Origin: Bifidobacterium rousetti
Lineage (GTDB): Bacteria; Actinomycetota; Actinomycetes; Actinomycetales; Bifidobacteriaceae
Reading direction: 5' to 3'
Length of the DNA: 64,000 bases
Assembly: GCF_008698235.1 (NCBI RefSeq)
Contig: NZ_PEBH01000005.1
Coordinates: 1-64,000, forward strand
Shown: positions 9,648 to 19,217 of the stretch, piece after piece
How positions within the stretch are numbered: the stretch's first letter is position 1
Layout: each line of letters opens with the position of its first letter
The notes under the pieces: generated by a model
Seen by the model: only the letters and a program-made list of their open reading frames with translations
Database searches by the model: none
What the model was told of the DNA's origin: nothing
Program-made: the position numbers and the translations under genes

Positions 9648-10847
9648 CTATACCGTGAACAGGGTACGCACGCCGGGGATCCTCCTCAAGACCACCGAGA
9701 CGGCGAGGCAAGCGGCAAAGAGGATCAGTACGCATGCGATGTTGAGGAGGGTGGTGATCGCGCCACTGTTCAGATGCGCTTCGAACACGGCGGCGAGCGC
9801 GGGATGCGCCTGTGACTTGGCGAACAGGACGATCGCGATCATGTGCAGCATGTAGATGCCGAACGTGTTCCTGCCGACGGTCTCGACGATCGCGCGGATC
9901 GGAGCGGCTTTGTCTCCTGTGCCCTTGACCGTCAGGCACAGCATCAGCGCGAGGAGAGTCGCGGCGAACGTGGGCAGCAGCCAGTAGCCGTAGTCGATGG
10001 TCAGGTTCGTTCCCTTCGTCGCGTGCTGGAAGCGCTGGATGCCGAACGAGACCGCGTAGCAGAGGACGACCAGCAGCGCGGCGACTGGACGGCTGATCGA
10101 ACGCAACGGCCATCGGATGCCGTCGACGCCGCCCTTCAGTCCTTCGGGCATCATCGCGCGGGCGACGAGACCGCCGACCATGAAGTACAGGAGCACATAG
10201 CCGTAGGAGCCGAAGATGTAGAACTGGTCGAGAGCGCCGAGGATCGACGTGAACTCGTGGTGTGTGGCGGCGCCGAGCATGTCGAGCAGCACGACGAGCG
10301 TGTCCTTGCCGACCGTGAACGCGAACAGTACGGCGAGCACCGTGCGCAGGGCGATGCGGCCGGGATCATCGAACACCAGTTTGACGAGCGGATACACCAG
10401 ATACACAGCGAGCAGCGCGTTCATGAACCAGAAATAGCCCACCGGATACTCGCCGAAGCCGCCGCCAAGCTGGAATCGGAGGAAATCCTTGACGAGGGTG
10501 CCGATCGGGGCGGGGTGCGAGCGGTCGACGAACACGCAGAACAGCGCGACGATCGTCTTCCACACGGCGAGCACGGCGACGATCGTCAGGGTCTTCTTGA
10601 AGTGCTTGCGGACGTCGAGCGGGCGGGGCAGGAGCAACGCGCCGTTCACCGCGAAGAACAGCGGCACGCACGCGACGCACAGGGTCGTCAGCAGCGTGCC
10701 CGCGACGCCGGACGAGTAGTAGCGCGTGTAGAACGAGTAGTGGAGGATCACCACGAACAGCATCGCAAGGCTTTTGGCGATGTCGTAGCCGATGATGCGC
10801 GGTTTCTTCCTGACATGGCTGGCGTGTGCGGGTGTCTGTTCTGGCAT
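9648..10847 (-). CDS. Membrane acyltransferase, acyltransferase-3 family
   Basis: The 399-residue protein has AGGAAGGG 6 bases before ATG. It opens with the family pattern IGYDIAKSLAMLFVVILHYSF, with the conserved His in the first membrane helix. About ten membrane segments follow, including the early VPLFFAVNGALLL and the later FMNALLAVYLVYPLVKL. This family (OafA/WecH/EpsF type) moves acyl groups such as acetate or succinate onto sugars of surface polysaccharides. It precedes the DUF6020-like gene and faces the GT2 gene at 10928 head-to-head, so O-acylation of the local glycan is a reasonable inference. Confidence 0.8.
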   Translation of the reverse strand: MPEQTPAHASHVRKKPRIIGYDIAKSLAMLFVVILHYSFYTRYYSSGVAGTLLTTLCVACVPLFFAVNGALLLPRPLDVRKHFKKTLTIVAVLAVWKTIVALFCVFVDRSHPAPIGTLVKDFLRFQLGGGFGEYPVGYFWFMNALLAVYLVYPLVKLVFDDPGRIALRTVLAVLFAFTVGKDTLVVLLDMLGAATHHEFTSILGALDQFYIFGSYGYVLLYFMVGGLVARAMMPEGLKGGVDGIRWPLRSISRPVAALLVVLCYAVSFGIQRFQHATKGTNLTIDYGYWLLPTFAATLLALMLCLTVKGTGDKAAPIRAIVETVGRNTFGIYMLHMIAIVLFAKSQAHPALAAVFEAHLNSGAITTLLNIACVLILFAACLAVSVVLRRIPGVRTLFTV

Positions 10848-10914
10848 GCGATTCCCTTCCTGACTCCGGGATATGACCTTAGCAAGGTGGGCGAACGCTT
10901 TCCCCCGCGGCGGC

Positions 10915-10930
10915 TATAGTGGGGCTCATG
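10915..10930 (+). promoter_or_regulatory. Leaderless promoter of the GT2 gene at 10928
   Basis: TATAGT (10915-10920) is followed by GGGGCTC and then ATG at 10928. No ribosome site fits this start. With transcription beginning about 7 bases after the -10 box, the mRNA would start at the ATG. Confidence 0.5.
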
Positions 10931-11884
10931 CCTCAGCCTGAAGAACCGAAGAATCCGACCGTCGCCGTGTTGCTGCCCTGCTACAACGAGGAAGTGACGA
11001 TCGGGAAGGTGGTGCGCGACTTCCGCGCCGCACTCCCCCACGCGGACATCTACGTGTACGACAACAACTCCACCGATAAGACCGCGTCGATCGCGGCCGC
11101 GGAGGGGGCGATCGTGCGGCGCGAGCCACGTCAGGGCAAGGGCAACGTGATTCGCGCGATGTTCGAGGACATCGACGCCGACGTGTACGTGATGGCCGAC
11201 GGCGACGACACGTACCCGGCCGATGCCGCGCCGGACATGGTCGCCAAGGTCCTCGAGGGCTACGACATGGTGATCGGCGACCGCCTCTCCTCCACATATT
11301 TCCAGGAGAACAAGCGCCCCTTCCACAACTTCGGCAACCGGCTCGTGCGCGGCTCGATCAACGGACTGTTCGGCGCGCACGTCACCGACATCATGACCGG
11401 CTACCGCGCGTTCTCGTTCACGTTCGTCAAAACGTACCCCGTGCTCTCGCGCGGCTTCGAGGTCGAGACCGAGATGACGATCCACTCGCTCAACAACAAC
11501 CTGCGCCTGTTCGAGATGCCGATCCAGTACCGCGATCGCCCGGCCGGCTCGGTGTCCAAGCTCAACACGGTGGGCGACGGCATCAAGGTGCTGTCGACGA
11601 TCTTCCGCATGATCCGCGAGTACAAGCCGCTGCCGTTCTTCGGCGGGCTGGGCGTGATCCTCGGGCTGATCGGGGTCGCGCTGTGCGGCACGGTCACGAT
11701 GGAGTTCGTGCACACGGGCATGGTCGCGCGGTTCCCCACGCTGATCGGCGCGGTGATGCTGGTGATCGCGGGGTTGCTGCTGATTATCGCGGGGATCATT
11801 CTGGATGTGATGGCGAAGAATGATCGGAAGGTGTTTATCGTGGATGCGAATCGGTTTGCGTATTTGAGGCGGGAGAGGCAGTAG
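10928..11884 (+). CDS. GT2-family glycosyltransferase, polyprenyl-phosphate sugar synthase-like
   Basis: The 318-residue protein starts at ATG 10928. A GTG at 10919 would add three residues, but the TATAGT box placed 7 bases before the ATG favours a leaderless start there. The GT-A domain shows AVLLPCYNEEVTIGKVV, IYVYDNNSTDKT, the metal site ADGDDTYP and DIMTGYRAF. C-terminal hydrophobic helices (FFGGLGVILGLIGVALCG and GAVMLVIAGLLLIIAGIIL) place it at the membrane. Members of this branch make undecaprenyl- or dolichyl-phosphate sugars. It stands alone, transcribed away from the acyltransferase gene. Confidence 0.8.
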   Translation: MPQPEEPKNPTVAVLLPCYNEEVTIGKVVRDFRAALPHADIYVYDNNSTDKTASIAAAEGAIVRREPRQGKGNVIRAMFEDIDADVYVMADGDDTYPADAAPDMVAKVLEGYDMVIGDRLSSTYFQENKRPFHNFGNRLVRGSINGLFGAHVTDIMTGYRAFSFTFVKTYPVLSRGFEVETEMTIHSLNNNLRLFEMPIQYRDRPAGSVSKLNTVGDGIKVLSTIFRMIREYKPLPFFGGLGVILGLIGVALCGTVTMEFVHTGMVARFPTLIGAVMLVIAGLLLIIAGIILDVMAKNDRKVFIVDANRFAYLRRERQ

Positions 11885-11913
11885 AACGCGCCTATAGTTC
11901 GCATCGCTGGACT

Positions 11914-12021
11914 ACCCCTCAGTCCCGCTTCGCGGGCCAGCTCCCCTGACAAGGGGAGCCGAGAGGTGATTGCTCGGCATACCGGTGTCGATCATCCAGC
12001 TCCCCTGACAAGGGGGCCGAG
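11914..12021. repeat. REP-like element, variant and partial copies 2a/2b
   Basis: 11914-11964 is a variant (CCCCTCAGTCCCGCTTCGC..., then CAGCTCCCCTGACAAGGGGAG). 11996-12021 repeats only the second hairpin. Both lie between converging genes, just before the terminator at 12029. Confidence 0.6.
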
Positions 12022-12028
12022 ATACAGG

Positions 12029-12065
12029 AAAAGGGTCGGGAACCGAATGGTTTCCGACCCTTTTT
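12029..12065. terminator. Two-way intrinsic terminator
   Basis: A 16-bp stem, AAAAGGGTCGGGAACC with GGTTTCCGACCCTTTT (one G-T pair), has a GAAT loop and a T run on each strand. It serves the GT2 gene from the left and the muramidase gene from the right. Confidence 0.85.
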
Positions 12066-12099
12066 CAGTTGGCGCTCAGCAGCGGACTTACTTCACTAC

Positions 12100-14835
12100 T
12101 TACTTCACTACCCACTTTTGGGCGTTGGTGCCGTTGGAGGCGTAGACCTGCACGTTGGTGCCGTTGGCAGTGGCTCCGGCCCAGACGTCGATCACGCGCT
12201 GGCCGGTCACGGCGGACTGGAACGTGAGCGTGCCGTCGGAGTTCTTGACGGCGATCCACTTCTGCGCCCACGAGCCGTTGGACGAGTACTGCTGCACGTT
12301 CGCGCCGTTGTCGGCCGAACCGCCGTTCACGTCCAGCACCTTGCCGGAGCCGACGTTGGTGAAGGTTACGTAGCCCTTGGCGTCGTGCGTAACCTTCCAA
12401 CGCTGGGCGGGCGTGCCGTTCGACGTGTAGATCTGCACGTTGCCGTAGTTGGCCTTCGAACCGCCGTTCACGTCCAGGACCATCGACTGCTTGGCGGCCG
12501 AGGCGATCGTGTACGTGCCGTCGGCGAGATCGCCCTTGTGCGACGCGGCCGCGGCGTCGAGCACGTCACGCAGCGACTTCTCCTTGTCGAGCTTCCACTG
12601 CTGCGCGGCGGAACCGTTGTACGTGTACACCCACAGCTGCACGCCGTTCGCGGCGTTGCCCGCGGGGATGTCGAGCGCCTTGTTGGACAGGCCGCTCAGC
12701 AGCGTCACGTTGCCGTTGCCCGCGGCGCGAACCTGCCAGTGCTGGCGGCGCGAACCGTCGCTCGTGCGCTGCTGGACGGGCGCCTCGTCCATGTACGAGC
12801 CGTTCGCGACCTCCAGCACCTTGTTGGAGTTCACGTTGACGATCTCGTACACGCCGTTGCCGATCTGCGCGAAGCGGAATCGCTGGGCCATCGAATCGTT
12901 GGAATCGTAGACCTGCAGGCGGGCGCCGTCGGCGGTGGACGCGCCGGGCACGTCGACGACCTTCTTGGAGTCGACGGCGGAGGTGATGGCGGTCATCACG
13001 TCCGAGCCGGGCACGGCCACGCCGGCGGACGGGGTGATGAAGGTCTGCGCGTCGGAGCCGTTCGGCGTCCACAGGCGCACCTGCGTGCCGTTCGCGGTGC
13101 TCGCGCCGGCGACGTCGAGCACGAAGTTGCCGAGCGCGGACTGGATATAGTAGCCGTTGCCGGCATCACGCAGAATCCAACGCTGGGCCTTGGAGCCGTT
13201 GGCGTCATACTGCTGGACGGTCGCACCGTTGCCCGCGGCTCCGGCTGCGACATCGAGCGCCTTGTTGGAGTTGGCGTTCCTGATCTCGTACGTGCCGTCG
13301 GACTGCTTGGTGAACGTGAACTGCTGGGCCTTGGTGCCGTTGTACCCGTACAGCTTCGTCGCCGCGCCGTTCGCGGTGCTCGCGCCCGGGATCTCGACGC
13401 TGGAGGAGTCCTTCAGGCCGCTGTTGATGTAGTACGTGCCGTTCGGGATGGTGACCTGATCGAGCTGAGTCACGCTGAAACCGCTGTTGCCATTGCCGCC
13501 TGCGGCCGGCGAGCCGTCGGTCGTGCCGAACGCGTTCAGGTCGATCCTGCCGCTCATGCCGGCGACCGAACCGCCGGACGTGTACTGCCAGCCGCGCACC
13601 TTGGTGGACCAGTTCTGGAAGCCCATGTAACCGCCGTACTGCGCCACCCAGTGGGTCTTCGCGTGGATATTGGCGTTGTTGAGCGGGCCGTTGAGGTAGC
13701 TCGTGTACGAGTACACGGACAGGTTGTTGTAGCCCGCGGACTGCAGCTGGCCGTACCACGCGTTGACGATCGCGTTGTACACGTTCGGATCGGTCGGATG
13801 CGCGTGACCGGCCCACGACCACGCCTCAAGGTCGTAGTACACCGGGTAGGCGAGATCGCTCGGGCTCACGCCGGCCTTCTTGAGGAGGTTGACGACGTTC
13901 GCGCCCTCCTTGGCGGCCGTATCAGTGTCGTACGCGTACGAGTACAGGTAGATGCCGAACGGGAGGCCGAGGCGCTTCAGCTCGCTGATGTTGCGCTGCG
14001 CCTGCTTGTCAAAGCCATTGCCCCAGCCGTAGCCGATGCGCACGATCGCGCCCTCGACGCCGGCGGCCTTCGCGGCCTGCCAGTCGATCGTGTTCTGCCA
14101 CTCGGAGACGTCGACCACGCCCTTCGCGTTCTTCGCGAACACGTTGTTGCCGGCGTCGAAGAACGCCTGCATGCCGTTGTAGTTGCCCCAGTGGGCGCCG
14201 TACTCGTTGTTGCCGAGGGCGGCGGGGGTGACGGTGCCGTCGGTGGTCGACGCGGCGGTCGACGCGGCGGCGTTGTCGCCCTGCGCGCCGGACTCGCCGG
14301 ACGCACCGGACTCACCCTTGGCGGCGTCCTTCACCGCGGTCTTCACGTCCTTGACGTCGACCGGGATGAACGACTCGCCGTCGGTCTTCGTCAGCGGATC
14401 GGGCTGCTTGCTCGCCGTGCCGACCAGCTTCGGGTCGGTCACGGTCTTGCCGGTCTCGATGTCCTTCAGCTTGCCGTCCGTGGTGACCGCGTGATCCTCC
14501 GACACGACGGTCGCGCTGTTCGGGATGCTGCTCGCGACCTTGTCCGGCAGTTCGACGCTCGGATTGCCGGGCATCGCCTCGTCCGCCGCGACATCGGCCG
14601 TGGCGGAGGTCTGCGCCTGAATGGTCGTCGGCTGAGACTGCGGGTTGACCGGATTAATCGGGTTGATCGCGGTGTCACGCAACGGCTGCGCGAACGCCGG
14701 CGCCGCGAACGACACGGCCATCACAGTCGCGGACACCGCCGCGACCAGCTTCAGCGCGCGCGTGCCGAAACGGCGGTCGGCGCCGGTTTTGTTGCCGTCG
14801 CCGGTCCTGCCGTCGCCGGTTGTACGAATGGGCAT
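12100..14835 (-). CDS. Secreted GH25 muramidase with ricin-like repeat tail
   Basis: The 911-residue protein has a signal peptide cut after AFA at about residue 49 (helix KLVAAVSATVMAVSFAAPA). A linker to about 205 is followed by the GH25 domain at about 238-437. GVVDVSEWQ contains D242, and YYDLEAW holds the D335-x-E337 pair of Chalaropsis-type lysozymes; MSGRIDLNAF closes the domain. Residues about 465-911 are nine ricin-B-like units ending in Q-x-W/F motifs (AQQFTF, AQRWIL, AQQWKL, AQKWVVK). It should cleave the MurNAc-GlcNAc bond while the repeats hold it on wall glycans. AAGAGGA precedes the start. It lies downstream of the amidase gene in the same direction. Confidence 0.9.
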   Translation of the reverse strand: MPIRTTGDGRTGDGNKTGADRRFGTRALKLVAAVSATVMAVSFAAPAFAQPLRDTAINPINPVNPQSQPTTIQAQTSATADVAADEAMPGNPSVELPDKVASSIPNSATVVSEDHAVTTDGKLKDIETGKTVTDPKLVGTASKQPDPLTKTDGESFIPVDVKDVKTAVKDAAKGESGASGESGAQGDNAAASTAASTTDGTVTPAALGNNEYGAHWGNYNGMQAFFDAGNNVFAKNAKGVVDVSEWQNTIDWQAAKAAGVEGAIVRIGYGWGNGFDKQAQRNISELKRLGLPFGIYLYSYAYDTDTAAKEGANVVNLLKKAGVSPSDLAYPVYYDLEAWSWAGHAHPTDPNVYNAIVNAWYGQLQSAGYNNLSVYSYTSYLNGPLNNANIHAKTHWVAQYGGYMGFQNWSTKVRGWQYTSGGSVAGMSGRIDLNAFGTTDGSPAAGGNGNSGFSVTQLDQVTIPNGTYYINSGLKDSSSVEIPGASTANGAATKLYGYNGTKAQQFTFTKQSDGTYEIRNANSNKALDVAAGAAGNGATVQQYDANGSKAQRWILRDAGNGYYIQSALGNFVLDVAGASTANGTQVRLWTPNGSDAQTFITPSAGVAVPGSDVMTAITSAVDSKKVVDVPGASTADGARLQVYDSNDSMAQRFRFAQIGNGVYEIVNVNSNKVLEVANGSYMDEAPVQQRTSDGSRRQHWQVRAAGNGNVTLLSGLSNKALDIPAGNAANGVQLWVYTYNGSAAQQWKLDKEKSLRDVLDAAAASHKGDLADGTYTIASAAKQSMVLDVNGGSKANYGNVQIYTSNGTPAQRWKVTHDAKGYVTFTNVGSGKVLDVNGGSADNGANVQQYSSNGSWAQKWIAVKNSDGTLTFQSAVTGQRVIDVWAGATANGTNVQVYASNGTNAQKWVVK

Positions 14836-14978
14836 GATTCCTCTTCCCCTATGCCTTCCTCGCTATCGGTCCTTCGAATAGCGTTTTCCACAGTCCACTG
14901 TAGGTGATCGAGCAGGCTGTGCGAAGGGCCGTGTTCATTGTTCTGTGCAGAATGTGAACATTCTGTCTGATTGTCTGT

Positions 14979-15187
14979 CTCTCCCCCAGTCAGCCTACGG
15001 CTGACAGCCCGTCCTGTAATTGAGGACGCGCTGCGCGCGGCATCATGCTGGCTCGCCTGTCGGCTCGCACGTTGCCTACAAACAGCTCTGCTGTTTGCTT
15101 CACGGCAACGTCCCGTCAGAGGGGGCCGAGAACGTGGTCATGGCCGTCGCCGTCGTGGGCCAGCTCCACTGACAAGAGGGGGCCGAG
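14979..15187 (+). repeat. REP-like element, copy 3, with about 100 extra bases in the second hairpin
   Basis: The first hairpin (CTCTCCCCCAGTCAGC, 14979-15007) is intact. The arms of the second are pushed apart and GTCAGAGGGGGCCGAG resumes only at 15115-15130. The insert has its own stem-loops, for example CAAACAG/CTGTTTG and CGTTGCC/GGCAACG. A partial copy at 15161-15187 ends at the amidase stop. The 14836-15187 gap holds nothing else that I can see. Confidence 0.6.
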
Positions 15188-17716
15188 TCATTGGATCACT
15201 CGCCACTGCTGGGCGGGGGTGTAGTTGCCGGCGTAGATCTGGACTCGGGTGCCGAATCGGCTGTCGGCGCCGGGCAGGTCGAAGCTCTTGCCGGAGGAGA
15301 CGCCGTAGAACGAGACCAGGCCGTTCGCGCCCGACCCGTCGGCGGCGCGCACCATCCAGTGCTGCGCGGTCGACCCGTTGGCGTCGTACTGCTGCAGCTT
15401 CACGCCGTTCGCGGTGCCGTTGCCGGGCACGTCGATCACCTTGTTCGATCCGACGTTGCGGATCTCGACCACGTTGTTGCCGACCAGCTTCAGGCGATAC
15501 CGCTGCGCGCCGGTGCCGTTCGCGCCGTACACCTGCAGCGCACCGCCGTTGGCCCGCGATCCGCCGGAGATGTCGAGCACCAGATTCGACTTGAGCGCCG
15601 ACTCGATGCGCACATCCTTGTCAATCGGCAGGACCGCGTTCACCGACGCGAGACCGAACTTCTGCGCGGCGGAGCCGTTCGGGCTGTACAGGGCCGCGAC
15701 CGACCCGTCGGCCGTGCGACCGTTGCTCAGGTCGAGCACGTAGTCGCCCAGCGCGGACTGGAGGTAGTAGCCGGAACCGGAATCGCGGATGAACCAATGC
15801 TGGGCGGCGGTGCCGTCGGGCGCCCACTGGCGGACCTCCGCGTTGTTCCACGCGCGGGCGTCGGCCACGTCGAGCGCCTTGCCGGTCGCGACGTTTGTGA
15901 TCTCGTAGCTGCCGTCGGGCTGACGCGTGAACGTGAACTGCTGATTGGCCTTGCCGGTGGCGGAGTGGAGCTCGGTGCGCACGCCGTCGGCGGTCGCATC
16001 GGCCGGAATCTCGATGCTGGACGAATCCTTCGCGACCGAGTTGATGTAGTACGCGCCGTTCGGTACGTTGACCGCCGGCATGCCGGACGGACGGATCATG
16101 TAGCCGAGGACGCGCGCGCGGATGATCTCCATGCGATCCCACACCTGCTGGCCGGGGCAGAGCGTGTGATTGAGGTCGCCGCCGATGTAGTGACTCGGGT
16201 CGCCGTGACCGGTCACGCGCTGCTGCGTGCCCTGGAACTGGAACGTGCCGAACGGGCTGGGGATGCCGAGCGCCTTGAACTCCCACGCGATCGCGGCGGC
16301 CGTCGACTCGATCTGCGCGTCGGTCGGGGCGACATCGAGGTGATAGCTGCCGAGCATCGCCACGCCGAACGTGTCACGGTTGAAACCGACCGCCTGCGCG
16401 CCCTCGACCTGGCTGGCGGGCACGACCTGGTTCGCCGCGCCCTCATCGCGGCCCTCCCAGATGCCGCCGAAACGGTCGACGATGAGCTGGTAGCCGACGT
16501 CGCCCCAGCCGCGCTGCGTGTTGTGGAACAGGTAGATGCCGTTGATCATCGCGGGCACCTCGGCCTGCGTGTAATCATTGCGATCGACGGTGTGATGCAC
16601 GATCGCGCCCTTCCAATGGCTGTCGCGCTTCGGCCTCCACGTCATCGCCGGATTGCCGGGCACCCACCACTCCTCGCGCGTGTGGATGCGCCCGGTCGCG
16701 GTGACGGCCGTGGCCGTGCGGACGGTAGGGGTTGCGGTGGTAGAGGCGGAAATGGCGGACCGAACCGCACCGGCCTCCTCGACAGGGTACGTGTCATCGA
16801 CACTCGCCTTATCTGTCGTATCCGCCTTGCTCTCACTGCTCTCACTGCGGTAGGCGCTGGTCTGCGCGTCGCCCACTGCGGAATAGCCGGAGTCGATGGT
16901 GACGAGCTTCGCCTCGGTGAGGGTCTGACCGGCGGCCGGGGTGAGCTGCGCCTCGACCTTGGTCGCGTCGCCGACGTAGTAGGAGGGGCTGACGCCCATC
17001 TTGCCGAAGTCGTCATCGACCGAGGGGATGGTCTGCCAGTCGCTCCACGCGTTGTCGCGGAAGTAGCGCAGCTGGTAGGTGGGCGCCTTGTCCGCGTCCT
17101 TCATGTCCTGCTGCTTCCACGTCACGCCGACCGTGGCGAGGCCGGAGAGCTCGGCGGACACGGTCACCGGCTGAGGCTGAGGTGCGGACGGGGATGCCGG
17201 GGCAGCCGACGAACCGGAACCCTGCTGGGGTTCGGCCGAGCGAGATCGCGGCTCGGCGGACAGCGAGTAAGGATCAACGGCGTTGTCGCCGGACTCGCCA
17301 CCGCTGCTGGAACCGTGCTCACCCGCATCGCCCGAGACATCTCCCCCGTTCGGCGCCACGGCGGCCGGCGCGCTGAACGACTGCTGTTCGACTTGGGGCT
17401 CGTGGGTTTTGGCGACGCGCTGCACGCCGTCGGCGGATGTGTCTGCGATCGGAGCAGCGGAAACCGCCGAACCGGCTGCGGCACTCGCAACCGCATTCGC
17501 GTCCGCGATCTGCGGGGCGGCCTGCGCCGACGCCATCGGCATCATCATCGCGATGGCGGCGAGCGCACCCACCGCAGCGGAAATCACGCCATGCCTTGAT
17601 CGCCCCGGCAATCGACCCGACGAACCCGACATATGAGGACCTGACACATAATGCTGATTCGACCGGCTACGATCCGGTCGACCGTTACCCGACTTGCCCA
17701 ACCAATCACGACGCAT
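15188..17716 (-). CDS. Secreted N-acetylmuramoyl-L-alanine amidase (PGRP/amidase-2) with ricin-like tail
   Basis: The 842-residue frame starts at 17716, where AGAAGG sits 6 bases upstream; an internal ATG at 17632 lacks this. The resulting signal peptide has a long Arg-rich n-region, a core at about 43-60 and an ASAQA cut near 66. A Ser/Ala/Pro linker leads to a PGRP domain at about 343-530. AIVHHTV (H374/H375), GHGD (H504) and HTLCPG (C520) supply the zinc-site residues expected for an amidase. Ricin-like units fill about 550-842 and are clearly paralogous to those of the muramidase (both contain YYLQSALGD or YYIQSALGN). It should cut the peptide from MurNAc. Confidence 0.9.
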   Translation of the reverse strand: MRRDWLGKSGNGRPDRSRSNQHYVSGPHMSGSSGRLPGRSRHGVISAAVGALAAIAMMMPMASAQAAPQIADANAVASAAAGSAVSAAPIADTSADGVQRVAKTHEPQVEQQSFSAPAAVAPNGGDVSGDAGEHGSSSGGESGDNAVDPYSLSAEPRSRSAEPQQGSGSSAAPASPSAPQPQPVTVSAELSGLATVGVTWKQQDMKDADKAPTYQLRYFRDNAWSDWQTIPSVDDDFGKMGVSPSYYVGDATKVEAQLTPAAGQTLTEAKLVTIDSGYSAVGDAQTSAYRSESSESKADTTDKASVDDTYPVEEAGAVRSAISASTTATPTVRTATAVTATGRIHTREEWWVPGNPAMTWRPKRDSHWKGAIVHHTVDRNDYTQAEVPAMINGIYLFHNTQRGWGDVGYQLIVDRFGGIWEGRDEGAANQVVPASQVEGAQAVGFNRDTFGVAMLGSYHLDVAPTDAQIESTAAAIAWEFKALGIPSPFGTFQFQGTQQRVTGHGDPSHYIGGDLNHTLCPGQQVWDRMEIIRARVLGYMIRPSGMPAVNVPNGAYYINSVAKDSSSIEIPADATADGVRTELHSATGKANQQFTFTRQPDGSYEITNVATGKALDVADARAWNNAEVRQWAPDGTAAQHWFIRDSGSGYYLQSALGDYVLDLSNGRTADGSVAALYSPNGSAAQKFGLASVNAVLPIDKDVRIESALKSNLVLDISGGSRANGGALQVYGANGTGAQRYRLKLVGNNVVEIRNVGSNKVIDVPGNGTANGVKLQQYDANGSTAQHWMVRAADGSGANGLVSFYGVSSGKSFDLPGADSRFGTRVQIYAGNYTPAQQWRVIQ

Positions 17717-19217
17717 ACGCCGCCTTCTTTCTCCCGGTTCCGTCCGATCGCCCCGCTCTCGTTCGCCTGTGAAACCGCGGTTCGTGAGGGCACCGGCGCG
17801 ATCAGACCACTACCCCGCACAGTAGCACCAACGCTGCCACTTCCCCACCGCCCCGGTATGGCACAACTCATTTTCCACGGTCCGCCGCGGCATGTGAACC
17901 TCCGGACCAGCGCCTTGGCCCCGAGACCCCGGCACATCAGGACCGAGGCAGCCTTCCTGGAAGCATCGTCATAACGACGCCTGTGATTCCCGCACATGAG
18001 AAACCGCGCTTTCCGATCATCGAATCCGAATTACTTCAGTCCGATAATCAGGGTGCGGTTCAACCGAACACCGTCTCAGAGCACACGCTCAGGCCTTTGT
18101 ACACGCTTATCTCGCTTGTAAAGGGTACTTTTCGCTGTTTGCAGACATCTATCTGCGTTACGAGGGGTACCTGCGCTGGGTATACAGGCCGAAAAATGGC
18201 TTGGTCGCAACGGGGTCAAGCCGTTTTCAGGCTCGGATACTTCACATAGGTACCCCTCGTAAGCGAGATAGATGTACACAAGAGCCGAAAAGTACCCCTC
18301 GTAAGCGAGATACCCTTCCCAGCTCCCCTTCTAGCTGCCTCCAACAGCGCAATCCGGGTGGCGCCAGCCCACTGCTCACCGGAACCGCCCCAGCAAGGCG
18401 TCCATCTCTGAACTCACCCCATCCATGTCCATTCACGATCCCACTATGTCCGACCGCCCAGATGCGCCCGTGCCCGCCCACGCCGTATCCGCTTCCAAAT
18501 TCATTGATCGCTATGCGGCCGACGGCCAAAGTGCGACCGGTGGCCGTATGTCGACATACCCCAATGGCCATGGTCAGGTTTTTGCGACGGCAGGGTCACA
18601 TCGTGAACGATGTAGTTACGTTCCTCGCCACGCGTCCTACGGTGGAAAGCGTTCGGCGGGGCGGACATTTATCATACGGAAACAGCGATATTGGCACCCA
18701 AGATAACGAAGGAGTTCGTGGGCTGATCGCTTATTCGGATTGCGTGTTGTCGATCTGATCGGGGTCATGGCATGTGATCTCCGCCAGATGCACAACATGG
18801 AACACAATTTCATACGCATGCATGCGCATTGCCGTCGCAATGACGCTGCATACACTCCGATTCTCGGCGCATCATGCTTCAGACCGCTCCCCACAAGGGA
18901 ATCAGCGAAGTTCGCCGCCGAATCGTCAACCAATCAGGGTCTGTGATCGAAGCACAGCCAGGGCGCCGAAACCCGGCAGAGTGCACGGTCGGCGCATATT
19001 CCCCGATACACGCCGATCGTCGTCGATCAATGCATCGCCCTGCCCTCCGCTGAATCACTCCGCCAACATCGGACGCCATCCGAACCGTTCGCGCCCCGCG
19101 CAGACTGAGAACCTGCGCCTGACGAACACGTTTCGGGGAACGCTACGTGCCGCCAACCCCCGGCAACATCAATAGCAACATCAATGACAAGAAGAGCAGA
19201 GATAGAAAGGATTAATC
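17717..19217. other. Long gene-poor interval
   Basis: About 1.5 kb without a credible gene. It contains the 205-bp nested palindrome at 18108 and, nearer the amidase, its upstream region. Open frames on both strands are short, lack ribosome sites and have no recognisable domain. The right half (18400-19200) is lower in GC than neighbours and may be decayed coding sequence, but I cannot identify a source. Confidence 0.5.
18108..18312. repeat. Nested palindromic element, copy 1 (A-A-A'-A')
   Basis: Four copies of a motif close to CTCGCTTACGAGGGGTAC form two nested inverted pairs. The outer arms are 18108-18133 and 18287-18312 (22 of 26 matching); the inner arms are 18145-18171 and 18248-18275 (about 26 of 28). 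The centre can fold further (ATGGCTTG with CAAGCCGT). It is closely related to the element at 22234. It lies about 390 bases upstream of the amidase start. Confidence 0.75.

Noticed and set aside
12118..14907. Long plus-strand frames opposite the muramidase gene, and a similar one at 15191-17599 opposite the amidase gene
   Set aside because: GC-rich antisense frames without domains or ribosome sites; the minus strands encode recognisable enzymes.
18201..18758. 185-codon plus frame in the gene desert
   Set aside because: It begins inside the nested palindrome, has no ribosome site and no recognisable protein features.
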